Positions 1-5,129 of a DNA stretch of 5,129 bases are shown here, piece by piece (within the stretch, counting starts at the first letter, position 1; each line of letters starts with the position of its first letter). The stretch comes from an uncultured Halieaceae bacterium (GTDB taxonomy: Bacteria > Pseudomonadota > Gammaproteobacteria > Pseudomonadales > Halieaceae), in NCBI GenBank assembly GCA_913063005.1, contig CAJXZI010000166.1, positions 1-5,129 on the forward strand. The letters run 5' to 3'. The notes beneath the pieces were generated by a model. That model did no database searches, was not told where the DNA came from, and saw nothing but the letters and a program-made list of their open reading frames with translations. The position numbers were made by a program, and so were the translations under genes.

Positions 1-82
1 AAGTGGTGGAATTGGTAGACACGCTATCTTGAGGGGGTAGTGGCCTATGGCTGTGGGGGTTCAAGTCCCCCCTTCCGCACCA
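1..82 (+). tRNA. tRNA-Leu (anticodon GAG), 5' end cut by window edge
   Basis: This is a class II tRNA with a long variable arm. The 5' acceptor strand is reduced to AAG at 1-3; its partner CTTCCGC at 72-78 implies that four bases (GCGG) lie before the window. The anticodon stem is CTATC (24-28) with GGTAG (36-40), and the loop TTGAGGG carries anticodon GAG at 31-33, which reads leucine codons CUC and CUU. The variable arm (41-54) folds as GCC-TAT-GGC. The T stem GGGGG (55-59) pairs with CCCCC (67-71) around the loop TTCAAGT. The discriminator is A79 and CCA is encoded at 80-82. The body closely resembles E. coli tRNA-Leu(GAG). A Rho-independent terminator follows directly. Confidence 0.96.
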
Positions 83-94
83 ACATTACGATGC

Positions 95-123
95 AAAAAA
101 GCCCCGAGTTTAGGGGCTTTTTT
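95..123. terminator. Bidirectional Rho-independent terminator
   Basis: AAAAAAGCCCC (95-105) pairs perfectly with GGGGCTTTTTT (113-123) around the 7-base loop GAGTTTA. On the plus strand the T-run ends the tRNA transcript. On the minus strand the A-run becomes a T-run and would end the transcript of the SnoaL-fold gene, which stops at 169. The hairpin is the only strong one between these convergent units. Confidence 0.92.
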
Positions 124-168
124 GTGCCTGACGATTCTCTACTGTGTGAGTTAAAAATTTCCCGCCGA

Positions 169-615
169 TTAACCTGGCTGCAGGTGCTCGGGGAAATTCA
201 GATTCCAGCTGGCTTCTTGTCTTCTGGAGGTAAACAGCCACCGACCGTTTATGCGCGCGAACTCATCGACATACCAAATCCCTAAGATAAAGGTTTGAGT
301 GCCGTCCTCGACCGCCATCTCCATGGGGTTAAAACACATGACGCGACCCGTTGCATTGTCACCTTCAACTTTGAACTGCGTGTTACTCACGAGGTGCTGA
401 TGGTTAGGGAAGAGCGACATGGCTTGGGTAAGAAACGCAATCAGCTCGTTTACACTGCACTTGGGCGCTCCTGTCGCTTCGTAGTCGATGATGGCGTCAT
501 CTGTAAATATCGTGCTTAGCTCGGCAAAGGCCTTTCGGTCGATGATGTCCGCGTATCTGGTTACCAGGTCCTGCAGTTCAAGACGATCAGAAATTTCTTG
601 AAGCGATAAAGCCAT
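169..615 (-). CDS. SnoaL-like / NTF2-fold protein (SnoaL_4 type)
   Basis: This 148-residue protein has the look of the SnoaL_4 branch of the NTF2 fold, small cytoplasmic cone-shaped alpha+beta proteins that include dehydratases, isomerases and ring-hydroxylating dioxygenase small-subunit relatives. The N-terminal helix reads IxDRLELQDLVTRYADIIDRK (about 8-28) with Y21 and D26 at the usual pocket positions. FTDDAIIDYEATG (37-49) is the typical first strand region. NHQHLVSNTQFKVEGDNATGR (71-91) is the conserved central segment, and DEFARINGRWLFTSRR (117-132) is the usual C-terminal strand pair. Length is normal for the family. The ATG at 615 is preceded by GGGAG with 7 bases of spacing. It lies 52 bp downstream of the MAPEG gene on the same strand and probably shares its transcript. 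The family call is firm; the substrate is unknown. Confidence 0.88.
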   Translation of the reverse strand: MALSLQEISDRLELQDLVTRYADIIDRKAFAELSTIFTDDAIIDYEATGAPKCSVNELIAFLTQAMSLFPNHQHLVSNTQFKVEGDNATGRVMCFNPMEMAVEDGTQTFILGIWYVDEFARINGRWLFTSRRQEASWNLNFPEHLQPG

Positions 616-667
616 TTAGTACTCCCAGAAAATCTTATGAAGAGCTCAATCTCGGTTGATACGCCCT

Positions 668-1054
668 CTAGAGCGCAATAGAGACTAGCATGAGTGCTGC
701 AACTAGCAGCGGCGTGAGGGTCAGCGCCGTGCCCCCTATCCGCAGCGGCATGCTCGACTTCATAAACCCAAAGCAGATGCCGTGCATTAACCGACCAATA
801 AGGAAGGCAAGTCCAATGCCATGCAGCGTGCCGGGGTCGGTGCCGTTAGTCTCGAGTAAGTAGAGCAAGATCACCATCATAGGCGCGTATTCGGTCAGGT
901 TGCCATGCGCCCGAATAGCGCGCTGAAGCATTTCCTCGTCATCGGTATTGATATTCAGAAAGGCGAAGACTGGGCTTCCCCGAAGGGCAATCACTCGAAA
1001 CGATAAGAAGACGAGCCAGAGAGCGAGGAGGCTTGCGTAGAGGGCGGTAATCAT
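668..1054 (-). CDS. MAPEG-family integral membrane protein
   Basis: This 128-residue protein belongs to the MAPEG group (membrane-associated proteins in eicosanoid and glutathione metabolism), and is closest in size and layout to bacterial YecN-like members. Four hydrophobic segments are visible at about 2-22, 55-68, 77-97 and 107-127. The signature RAHGNLTEYAP (48-58) sits just before the second segment, as in the family where RAHxNxxEY is typical of the glutathione-binding region. A second conserved patch is GRLMHG (87-92). It is expected in the inner membrane as an oligomer. Some relatives are glutathione transferases or peroxidases, but most bacterial ones are uncharacterised. The ATG at 1054 has only a weak GAGA-like ribosome site about 9 bases upstream. 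The stop is TAG. It is followed on the same strand by the SnoaL-fold gene. Confidence 0.9.
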   Translation of the reverse strand: MITALYASLLALWLVFLSFRVIALRGSPVFAFLNINTDDEEMLQRAIRAHGNLTEYAPMMVILLYLLETNGTDPGTLHGIGLAFLIGRLMHGICFGFMKSSMPLRIGGTALTLTPLLVAALMLVSIAL

Positions 1055-1096
1055 GGGCCGGTTCTCGTTATTGCGTGATGTTAAGGGTAAGACGAA

Positions 1097-1122
1097 ATTT
1101 TAGATCACCCACACTGGATCAC
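1097..1122 (-). promoter_or_regulatory. Weak candidate promoter/operator for the MAPEG-SnoaL pair
   Basis: On the minus strand a TAAAAT -10-like hexamer (complement of 1097-1102) lies 42 bases before the MAPEG start. No convincing -35 box is present at normal spacing. Just upstream, GATCAC occurs twice on the plus strand (1103-1108 and 1117-1122), 14 bases apart, which could be a regulator site or chance. The gap between the GlpD-like gene and MAPEG is only 90 bp and shows no clear terminator, so readthrough is also possible. Confidence 0.25.
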
Positions 1123-1144
1123 AGGAACTTACTATGTGGTGGAG

Positions 1145-2230
1145 TTAAATCAAGGCGGCGACTTTTTGTCCGAGGTGGCGTGCGGAGGTCCATTTGCCTC
1201 CAAACACATTAATAAGCGAATTAATGACTTCAACTTCCGAATCTCGACTTGCGGTACTCATGTTGGATAGCGTTGATTTGCGTTCTTTGGCGATCGGCCG
1301 AACGCCCGATAAGGTGGCCTTAATCCTGCTGCGACTAACGCTGAGGTTTAGGTGGTTGTTCAGCACGGCTAGAAGGTAGTCGATTTCAGCCTCGCTGCAC
1401 TCGATTGGGTCCTAGAGGCAATGGTGATGCTCCGTCGTGCCAAGTAGCACCTCGTTCGCTGACTGGGGGATGCAAAATATAATGCGGTTATCCGCAGGCA
1501 CTTGGAAAACCAATGCATGTGGTAGCGAGAGGTCGAGTAATAAGTGCGAGCCTCGCACGTGTTCAATATCGAATCTGGAATCGATGTTGGCCTGGTTTAA
1601 CATGTCGCTAGCCCAGGGTCCTGTCGCGTTAATCACATGATCGAACGATAACGCTTTGCCGTGGGCTCGGAGTGTGCCGCTAGTTGTTATGTCTGAGATC
1701 GGGGTATTTGGCTGAACATTAACGCCTAATGATCTTGCTTCGCCGAGTAAAATCCCCGCCAAGGCTTGATCGTCCATGACGAGATCGCAGTAGCTTACAC
1801 CGCCCAGCAAATTCTCTGAGTTCAGTTCAGGAAAAGCTTTTAAAAGATCACGCTTAGTGTGGAGGCGGCTCTTTCCTAGCGAGAAGCGACCGGCGAGCCA
1901 TTGATATAAAAGCGCACCGGCGAACAATGTCATGCGCCCCCTTGGTGAATCTTTGTAAATAGGGAAGAAAAAGGTCTCGATACGTGTCGCATGGGGTGCC
2001 ACGCGCTGCCATTCATCACGCTCGATCAACGCCTCTCGGACCAGCTTGATATGGCCTTGTTCTAGGTAACGAATACCACCGTGGAGCATCCGAGACGACT
2101 TACTACTCGTTTCTGCGAAAGGCGTACCCGCGTCGAACAGCGTGACGTCAAAGCCGCGCTTTGCGCAGGCTGTCGCGATTGACGTGCCGTTTACTCCGGC
2201 GCCGACGATGGCAATTCGCTTCGAAATCAA
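1145..2230 (-). pseudogene. GlpD-like FAD-dependent glycerol-3-phosphate dehydrogenase, interrupted by an in-frame amber codon
   Basis: The reading frame encodes 361 codons of a DAO/GlpD-type flavoprotein, with a TAG at codon 273 (complement of 1412-1414). Visible motifs, numbered from the TTG start, are the FAD dinucleotide fold RIAIVGAGVNG (5-15) ending in the acidic LFDAG; SSKSSRMLHGGIRYLE (42-57), the GlpD signature; YCDLVMDD (147-154); NATGPWA (201-207); VRGSHLLLD (225-233); LLGTTE (262-267). After the stop the same frame continues with DPIECSEAEIDYLLAVLN, GVRPI (309-313) and the FAD-contacting FGGKWT (343-348). Known family members oxidise sn-glycerol 3-phosphate to dihydroxyacetone phosphate and pass electrons to quinone. 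The product would lack the roughly 130-residue C-terminal domain of E. coli-size GlpD; short forms of this kind exist. The start is set by AAGGAG 6 bases before TTG 2230; an in-frame ATG at 2278 lacks a good site. The product would stop at 272 residues, without the C-terminal FAD contacts. A base-call error cannot be excluded. Confidence 0.85.
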
Positions 2231-2242
2231 GCTGCTCTCCTT
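2228..2242 (-). promoter_or_regulatory. Shine-Dalgarno and TTG start of the GlpD-like gene
   Basis: On the minus strand AAGGAG (complement of 2237-2242) stands 6 bases before TTG (complement of 2228-2230). The codons after it give ISKRIAIVGAG, which places the FAD-binding strand at residue 5, as usual for the family. The in-frame ATG at 2278 would add 16 residues (beginning FDLTYSRGN) that look like no part of the fold and has no comparable ribosome site. Confidence 0.7.
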
Positions 2243-2293
2243 TCGATTGTTCCCACGACTGTATGTCAAATCAAACATCCAGCGATGGTGGTA

Positions 2294-2305
2294 TTTGCGC
2301 GCAAA
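2294..2305. promoter_or_regulatory. 12-bp perfect palindrome TTTGCGCGCAAA, candidate operator
   Basis: TTTGCG is followed directly by its reverse complement CGCAAA. It lies 63 bases upstream of the TTG start of the GlpD-like gene, in the zone where that gene's promoter should be. Its symmetry and place would suit a dimeric repressor, but no regulator gene is in the window and I recognise no known site. Confidence 0.3.
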
Positions 2306-2439
2306 AAGTTATGCCCTTTTAGCGTCATCAGTCGCAAGCGGTTATACATACCAAACGGAAAAATCATCCACCGAGTAGCCGGCGCGCTTATCGTCAAAAC
2401 CCGCTTCTTACACTTCTCTACTTCCGCCTTCCCTTCTGG

Positions 2440-2467
2440 CTGTTGAGGCAGTGTACATCGATATAAT
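2440..2467 (+). promoter_or_regulatory. Candidate sigma-70 promoter for the mttB-type operon
   Basis: A perfect -10 hexamer TATAAT is at 2462-2467. The nearest -35-like hexamers are poor: CTGTTG (2440-2445) at 16 bases of spacing, or TTGAGG (2443-2448) at only 13. If used, the transcript would begin near 2474 and have a leader of about 210 bases before the methyltransferase start. The weak -35 would fit an activator-dependent promoter, which is inference. Confidence 0.35.
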
Positions 2468-2682
2468 TTGCAGTTTTGTGATGCCGTTTCGAGTAACAAT
2501 TCTGAGGGAGGTCACGTTCTTCTCTGGGCAGCGCTTTTCAGTTTGAAAACAGCGTCAGATTTCTTCCCAAAAAGTGTTAGAAAAACGCCAAGTTTTACTT
2601 ACGATTTTTCTGGCTTCGGGCCGATTTATGAATTAAAAATGACAGCGAAATTTCGGGTGAAAAATGTAAGCGAGAAATTCGT

Positions 2683-4224
2683 ATGACTGAGAGAGCAGGA
2701 AGGCGAAAAGGTGGTGGTCGCGCCGGTCGAAGAGAGGCGAGAGCTAGCTCTGGTCCTGCGGCCGCACCGTATATCAAGCGAAAGATTCCTTATGTTGAAA
2801 TTCTCAGTGAAGAGGGTTTGCAGCTCATTGAGGACAACGCGGATAAGCTCCTAGAAGAAGTGGGCATTGATTTTCTCGATGACCCCGAAGTGCTTGAACT
2901 TTTCAAAGCTGCCGGTGCGAACGTTGACGGTACCCGCGTCCGCTTCCCTCGCGGTATGTGTCGGCAAATTATTCAGGCTACTGCCCCGTCAGAATACGTT
3001 CAGCATGCTCGCAATCCCGAGCGAAGCGTTACCATCGGTGGCAAGAATACGGTGCTGGTGCCAGCGTACGGATCGCCGTTTGCTCACGACCTAGACAACG
3101 GTCGGCGTTATTCAACGATCGAAGATTTCCGTAACTTTGTGAAGCTAGCCTACATGGCGCCTGGCCTTCATCACTCAGGTGGTACCGTTTGTGAGCCTGT
3201 CGATCTACCTGTGAACAAGCGTCACTACGACATGGTCTACAGTCACTTCAAATACAGTGACAAGCCACTCATGGGCTCGGTGACGCACTACCGGCGTGCG
3301 CAAGACACAGTGGATATGGCAAAACTGGTCTTTGGCGATGAGTTTGTCGATCAAAACTGCGTCTTAACGAGCTTGATTAACGTGAACTCGCCCATGGTGT
3401 TTGATGGCACCATGTTGGGGTCACTTAAGGTGTACGCACGCAATAACCAGTCCTGCGTGGTTTCGCCCTTTATCCTTGCAGGTGCCATGTCGCCTGTCAC
3501 CGTAGCAGGCACTTGCACACAGATTTTGGCTGAGGCGATGGCAGGGATTGCATTGACCCAGTTGATTCGCCCAGGTTGCCCTGTCGTGTTTGGTACGTTC
3601 GCGGCAGCAGTGTCCATGGCAACGGGTGCACCAACCTTCGGCACACCTGAGCCAAGCCAAGTCATTTACGCAACCGCCGCACTGGCAAGACGTCTTGGTG
3701 TGCCTTATCGAAGCGGTGGCGGTTTATGCGGCTCTAAGTTACCCGACGCTCAGGCCGCTTATGAAGCTGCCAATACCCTTCAGACTGCCGCGCTTGCCGG
3801 TGTGAACTTCATGTTGCATACCGCGGGCTGGCTTGAGGGTGGTCTCGCTATGGGTTACGAGAAGTTCGTCATGGACTGTGACCAGGCGAGCATGATCGCG
3901 GTGCTGCTTGAGGGAATGGATCTGTCAGAGAACGCGCAAGCCATGGAGGCCTTCCACGAAGTTGGACCCGGTAAGCACTTCCTCGGGTCAGCGCACACAT
4001 TGAGCAATTTTGAATCCGCGTTTTATCGGTCGACCATTGCCGATAACAACAGCTTTGAGCAGTGGTCGGCTGAAGGCAGCCTCGATGCTGCCCAGCGAGC
4101 AAATGGTGTTTGGAAGAAGATGCTGGCGGATTACGAGCCACCGGCATTAGATCCAGCGATCGACGACGCGCTCTTAGACTTTATGGCGCGTGAAAAAGCA
4201 TCTTTCGCCGATAGAGACTACTAG
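2683..4224 (+). CDS. MttB-superfamily corrinoid methyltransferase without pyrrolysine
   Basis: This 513-residue protein is a full-length member of the trimethylamine methyltransferase (MttB) superfamily, TIM-barrel enzymes that move a methyl group from a methylated amine to Co(I) of a partner corrinoid protein. Family segments include ILSEEGLQLIEDNADKLLEEVGIDF (40-64), RVRFPRG (85-91), NSPMVFDG (235-242), GAPTFGTPEP (315-324), PYRSGGGLCGSKLPDAQAAYE (341-361), HTAGWLEGGL (379-388) and GPGKHFLGSAHTL (428-440). The archaeal trimethylamine enzyme has a UAG-encoded pyrrolysine in its barrel; here the frame has no internal TAG, so this belongs with the Pyl-free group that includes the glycine betaine enzyme MtgB. 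The substrate is open. The first about 28 residues are an Arg/Gly/Ala-rich, probably disordered tail. Start ATG 2683 has a weak GCGAGA site 8 bases upstream, and no better start exists because homology begins soon after. It ends in TAG, 24 bp before the corrinoid gene. Confidence 0.93.
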   Translation: MTERAGRRKGGGRAGRREARASSGPAAAPYIKRKIPYVEILSEEGLQLIEDNADKLLEEVGIDFLDDPEVLELFKAAGANVDGTRVRFPRGMCRQIIQATAPSEYVQHARNPERSVTIGGKNTVLVPAYGSPFAHDLDNGRRYSTIEDFRNFVKLAYMAPGLHHSGGTVCEPVDLPVNKRHYDMVYSHFKYSDKPLMGSVTHYRRAQDTVDMAKLVFGDEFVDQNCVLTSLINVNSPMVFDGTMLGSLKVYARNNQSCVVSPFILAGAMSPVTVAGTCTQILAEAMAGIALTQLIRPGCPVVFGTFAAAVSMATGAPTFGTPEPSQVIYATAALARRLGVPYRSGGGLCGSKLPDAQAAYEAANTLQTAALAGVNFMLHTAGWLEGGLAMGYEKFVMDCDQASMIAVLLEGMDLSENAQAMEAFHEVGPGKHFLGSAHTLSNFESAFYRSTIADNNSFEQWSAEGSLDAAQRANGVWKKMLADYEPPALDPAIDDALLDFMAREKASFADRDY

Positions 4225-4248
4225 GCGATTTAAGGGGAGACATCACTA

Positions 4249-4944
4249 ATGTCCGACGAAGAAGACATCATCCTTTCTGAACTTTCCGATGACGACCTTG
4301 TGTTACAGATGCACGACGATTTGTACGATGGACTCAAAGAAGAAATTGAGGAAGGTACCAACATCCTGCTCGAGCGGGGCTGGTCAGCTGAGCAGGTTTT
4401 GAGCAAGGCGCTCGTTGATGGAATGACGATCGTAGGTATCGATTTCCGTGACGGGATCTTGTTCGTACCTGAGGTATTACTTGCAGCTAACGCTATGAAG
4501 GGCGGTATGGCTATTTTGCGTCCGCTTCTTGCCGAAACAGGCGCTAAGCCCGTCGGTACCATGGTCATTGGAACGGTGAAAGGCGATATCCATGATATCG
4601 GCAAGAACTTGGTTGCAATGATGATGGAAGGTGCGGGGTTTGAGGTCTACGACATTGGTATCAATAACGCCGTTGAAGACTACGTCGCTGCGCTAGAGCG
4701 TCACAAGCCTGACATTTTAGGTATGTCGGCACTCCTGACCACGACCATGCCGTACATGAAGGTCGTAATAGACGCCCTTAAAGAGCAAGGCATCCGCGAC
4801 GATTACATCGTGATGGTCGGTGGTGCACCGCTAAACGAGGAGTTTGGCGAAGCGGTTGGTGCGGATGCGTACTGTCGCGATGCAGCCGAGGCTGCGGTGA
4901 CAGCAGTTCGGCTCGTCGAAGAACGTCGCGTCGCTCAAGGCTAA
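4249..4944 (+). CDS. Corrinoid (cobalamin-binding) methyl-carrier protein, MttC/MtgC type
   Basis: This 231-residue protein has the two-domain layout of methyltransferase corrinoid proteins. An N-terminal helical cap domain (about 20-95, with VDGMTIVGIDFRDGILFVPEVLLAANAM-type sequence at 56-83) is followed by a Rossmann-like B12-binding domain. The signature DIHDIG (113-118) is the DxHxxG motif; H115 is the expected lower cobalt ligand. Further cofactor-contact segments are GMSALLTTT (158-166), VGGAP (190-194) and GADAY (204-208). It should carry the methyl group as methyl-Co(III) between the upstream MttB homologue and a second methyltransferase, probably folate-directed, outside the window. 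GGGGAG stands 9 bases before ATG 4249. The first 30 or so residues are strongly acidic (MSDEED, ELSDDD), unlike the basic N-terminus of the neighbour enzyme. It is co-transcribed with mttB-type and DUF1638 genes. Reactivation of Co(II) would need a RamA-type activase, not seen here. Confidence 0.94.
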   Translation: MSDEEDIILSELSDDDLVLQMHDDLYDGLKEEIEEGTNILLERGWSAEQVLSKALVDGMTIVGIDFRDGILFVPEVLLAANAMKGGMAILRPLLAETGAKPVGTMVIGTVKGDIHDIGKNLVAMMMEGAGFEVYDIGINNAVEDYVAALERHKPDILGMSALLTTTMPYMKVVIDALKEQGIRDDYIVMVGGAPLNEEFGEAVGADAYCRDAAEAAVTAVRLVEERRVAQG

Positions 4945-4949
4945 CGAAC

Positions 4950-5129
4950 TTGTCGCGCACCTTGATCATCGGCTGCGGCGCGCTCGCTGCCGAGATCACG
5001 GCGCTCAAAAAGGCTAATAATTGGTCCGGCGTCGATGTCCAGTGCCTAGACGCCGCCTTGCACAACCGCCCAGAGCGGATTGCAGAGCAGCTCGAGCAAG
5101 CGCTTGAAAGGCGCCACTCCGATTACGAA
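4950..5129 (+). CDS. DUF1638 protein, N-terminal 60 codons (runs off the window)
   Basis: An open frame reads LSRTLIIGCGALAAEITALK and continues without a stop to the window end. The patterns IIGCGALAAEI (6-16), W25, and DVQCLDAALHNRPERI (29-44) are the hallmark of the DUF1638 family, whose N-terminus typically carries a GCGALA motif followed by a conserved LHNRPE. The function is unknown; family members are often found beside MttB-type methyltransferases and corrinoid proteins, and the conserved cysteines (C9, C32) could bind a metal or thiol, which is inference. The likely start is TTG at 4950, with AAGG (4937-4940) 9 bases upstream inside the end of the corrinoid gene; a second TTG at 4962 would cut into the first strand and lacks a ribosome site. 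The 5-bp gap to the previous stop indicates translational coupling. Confidence 0.85.
   Translation, partial: MSRTLIIGCGALAAEITALKKANNWSGVDVQCLDAALHNRPERIAEQLEQALERRHSDYE

Larger units (their letters stand above)
2231..2682. other. Divergent noncoding region between the GlpD-like gene and the mttB-type operon
   Basis: About 450 bp separate the two divergent starts. I see no RNA gene or recognisable protein here. A minus-strand frame at 2266-2499 (77 codons) is open, but its translation matches no family I know, it has no clear ribosome site and it ends inside the ATG-extended part of the GlpD-like gene; it is either chance or a worn remnant. The part nearest the operon (about 2520-2670) is AT-rich. 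Elements inside the region are a 12-bp palindrome (2294-2305), a perfect TATAAT (2462-2467) and the 10-bp palindrome CGAAATTTCG (2646-2655) just ahead of the methyltransferase start. GAAATT at 2674-2679 could pair with AATTTC at 2649-2654 close to the weak ribosome site. Confidence 0.6.

Noticed and set aside
1..130. tRNA gene as an integration site for a mobile element
   Set aside because: No integrase, no repeat of the tRNA 3' end elsewhere in the window and no composition break; the tRNA is followed by its own terminator and ordinary genes.
1109..1139. CCACA...TGTGG inverted repeat as a terminator of the GlpD-like gene
   Set aside because: Only five pairs around a loop of about 20 bases and no T-run, so it is unlikely to work as a terminator.
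1367..1411. Frameshift splitting the GlpD-like gene into two genes
   Set aside because: The stretch after the stop continues in the same frame with family-like residues (DPIECSEAEIDYLLAV), so the break is one nonsense codon. The downstream piece starting at a GTG near 1366 is not a separate gene.
1412..1414. Amber codon read as pyrrolysine in the GlpD-like gene
   Set aside because: The nearby MttB family makes this tempting, but the MttB homologue itself has no internal TAG, two neighbouring genes (668-670 and 4222-4224) use TAG as a plain stop, no pyl genes are in the window, and GlpD enzymes are not known to use pyrrolysine.
2266..2499. 77-codon minus-strand frame in the divergent gap
   Set aside because: No family is recognised, there is no clear ribosome site, and its end overlaps the region just upstream of the GlpD-like start. 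A faint resemblance of RWMIFPFG to an acyl-CoA dehydrogenase C-terminal motif is too thin to call a remnant.
3351..3665. Long minus-strand frame opposite the methyltransferase gene
   Set aside because: It lies wholly within the conserved coding part of the MttB homologue and reads as a codon-bias shadow with no family resemblance.
4230..4604. Minus-strand frame opposite the corrinoid gene
   Set aside because: Its Ser- and Ile-rich sequence is the antisense of acidic and Met/Ile codons of the corrinoid protein; the plus-strand frame carries the DxHxxG motif and a good ribosome site.

Overview
The window looks like ordinary chromosome from an aerobic, probably marine, gammaproteobacterium. This rests on an E. 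coli-like tRNA-Leu(GAG), moderate GC with AT-richer gaps between genes, and the gene families present. A relative of the OM60/NOR5 (Halieaceae) lineage is a guess from family associations, not something the sequence proves.

Left part (1-1054): a tRNA-Leu(GAG), cut by the window edge, is followed by a strong hairpin terminator. Two minus-strand genes run towards it: a small MAPEG-family membrane protein and, downstream of it, a SnoaL/NTF2-fold protein. The terminator has an A-run on one side and a T-run on the other, so it can stop transcription from both directions.

Middle (1145-2682): a minus-strand gene for a short FAD-dependent glycerol-3-phosphate dehydrogenase-like (GlpD-type) enzyme. 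It is conserved from the N-terminal dinucleotide-binding motif to the C-terminal GGKWT motif, but one in-frame amber codon (TAG, complement of 1412-1414) splits it. The frame is otherwise unbroken, so this is a nonsense mutation or a base-call error, not a frameshift. A strong Shine-Dalgarno sequence points to a TTG start at 2230 rather than the ATG at 2278. About 450 bp of noncoding DNA follow, holding a 12-bp palindrome and a perfect TATAAT, between this gene and the divergent operon to the right.

Right part (2683-5129): a plus-strand operon of three tightly spaced genes. These are an MttB-superfamily corrinoid methyltransferase with no pyrrolysine codon, a cognate corrinoid (B12-binding) protein with the DxHxxG motif, and the first 60 codons of a DUF1638 protein that starts at TTG 5 bp after the corrinoid gene and runs off the window. 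The likely scheme is that the MttB homologue moves a methyl group from an unidentified methylated amine or similar compound to Co(I) on the corrinoid protein, and a further methyltransferase outside the window passes it to a folate. The substrate cannot be read from the sequence. The operon is the most interesting part of the window: Pyl-free MttB systems with a DUF1638 partner are widespread but mostly unassigned.
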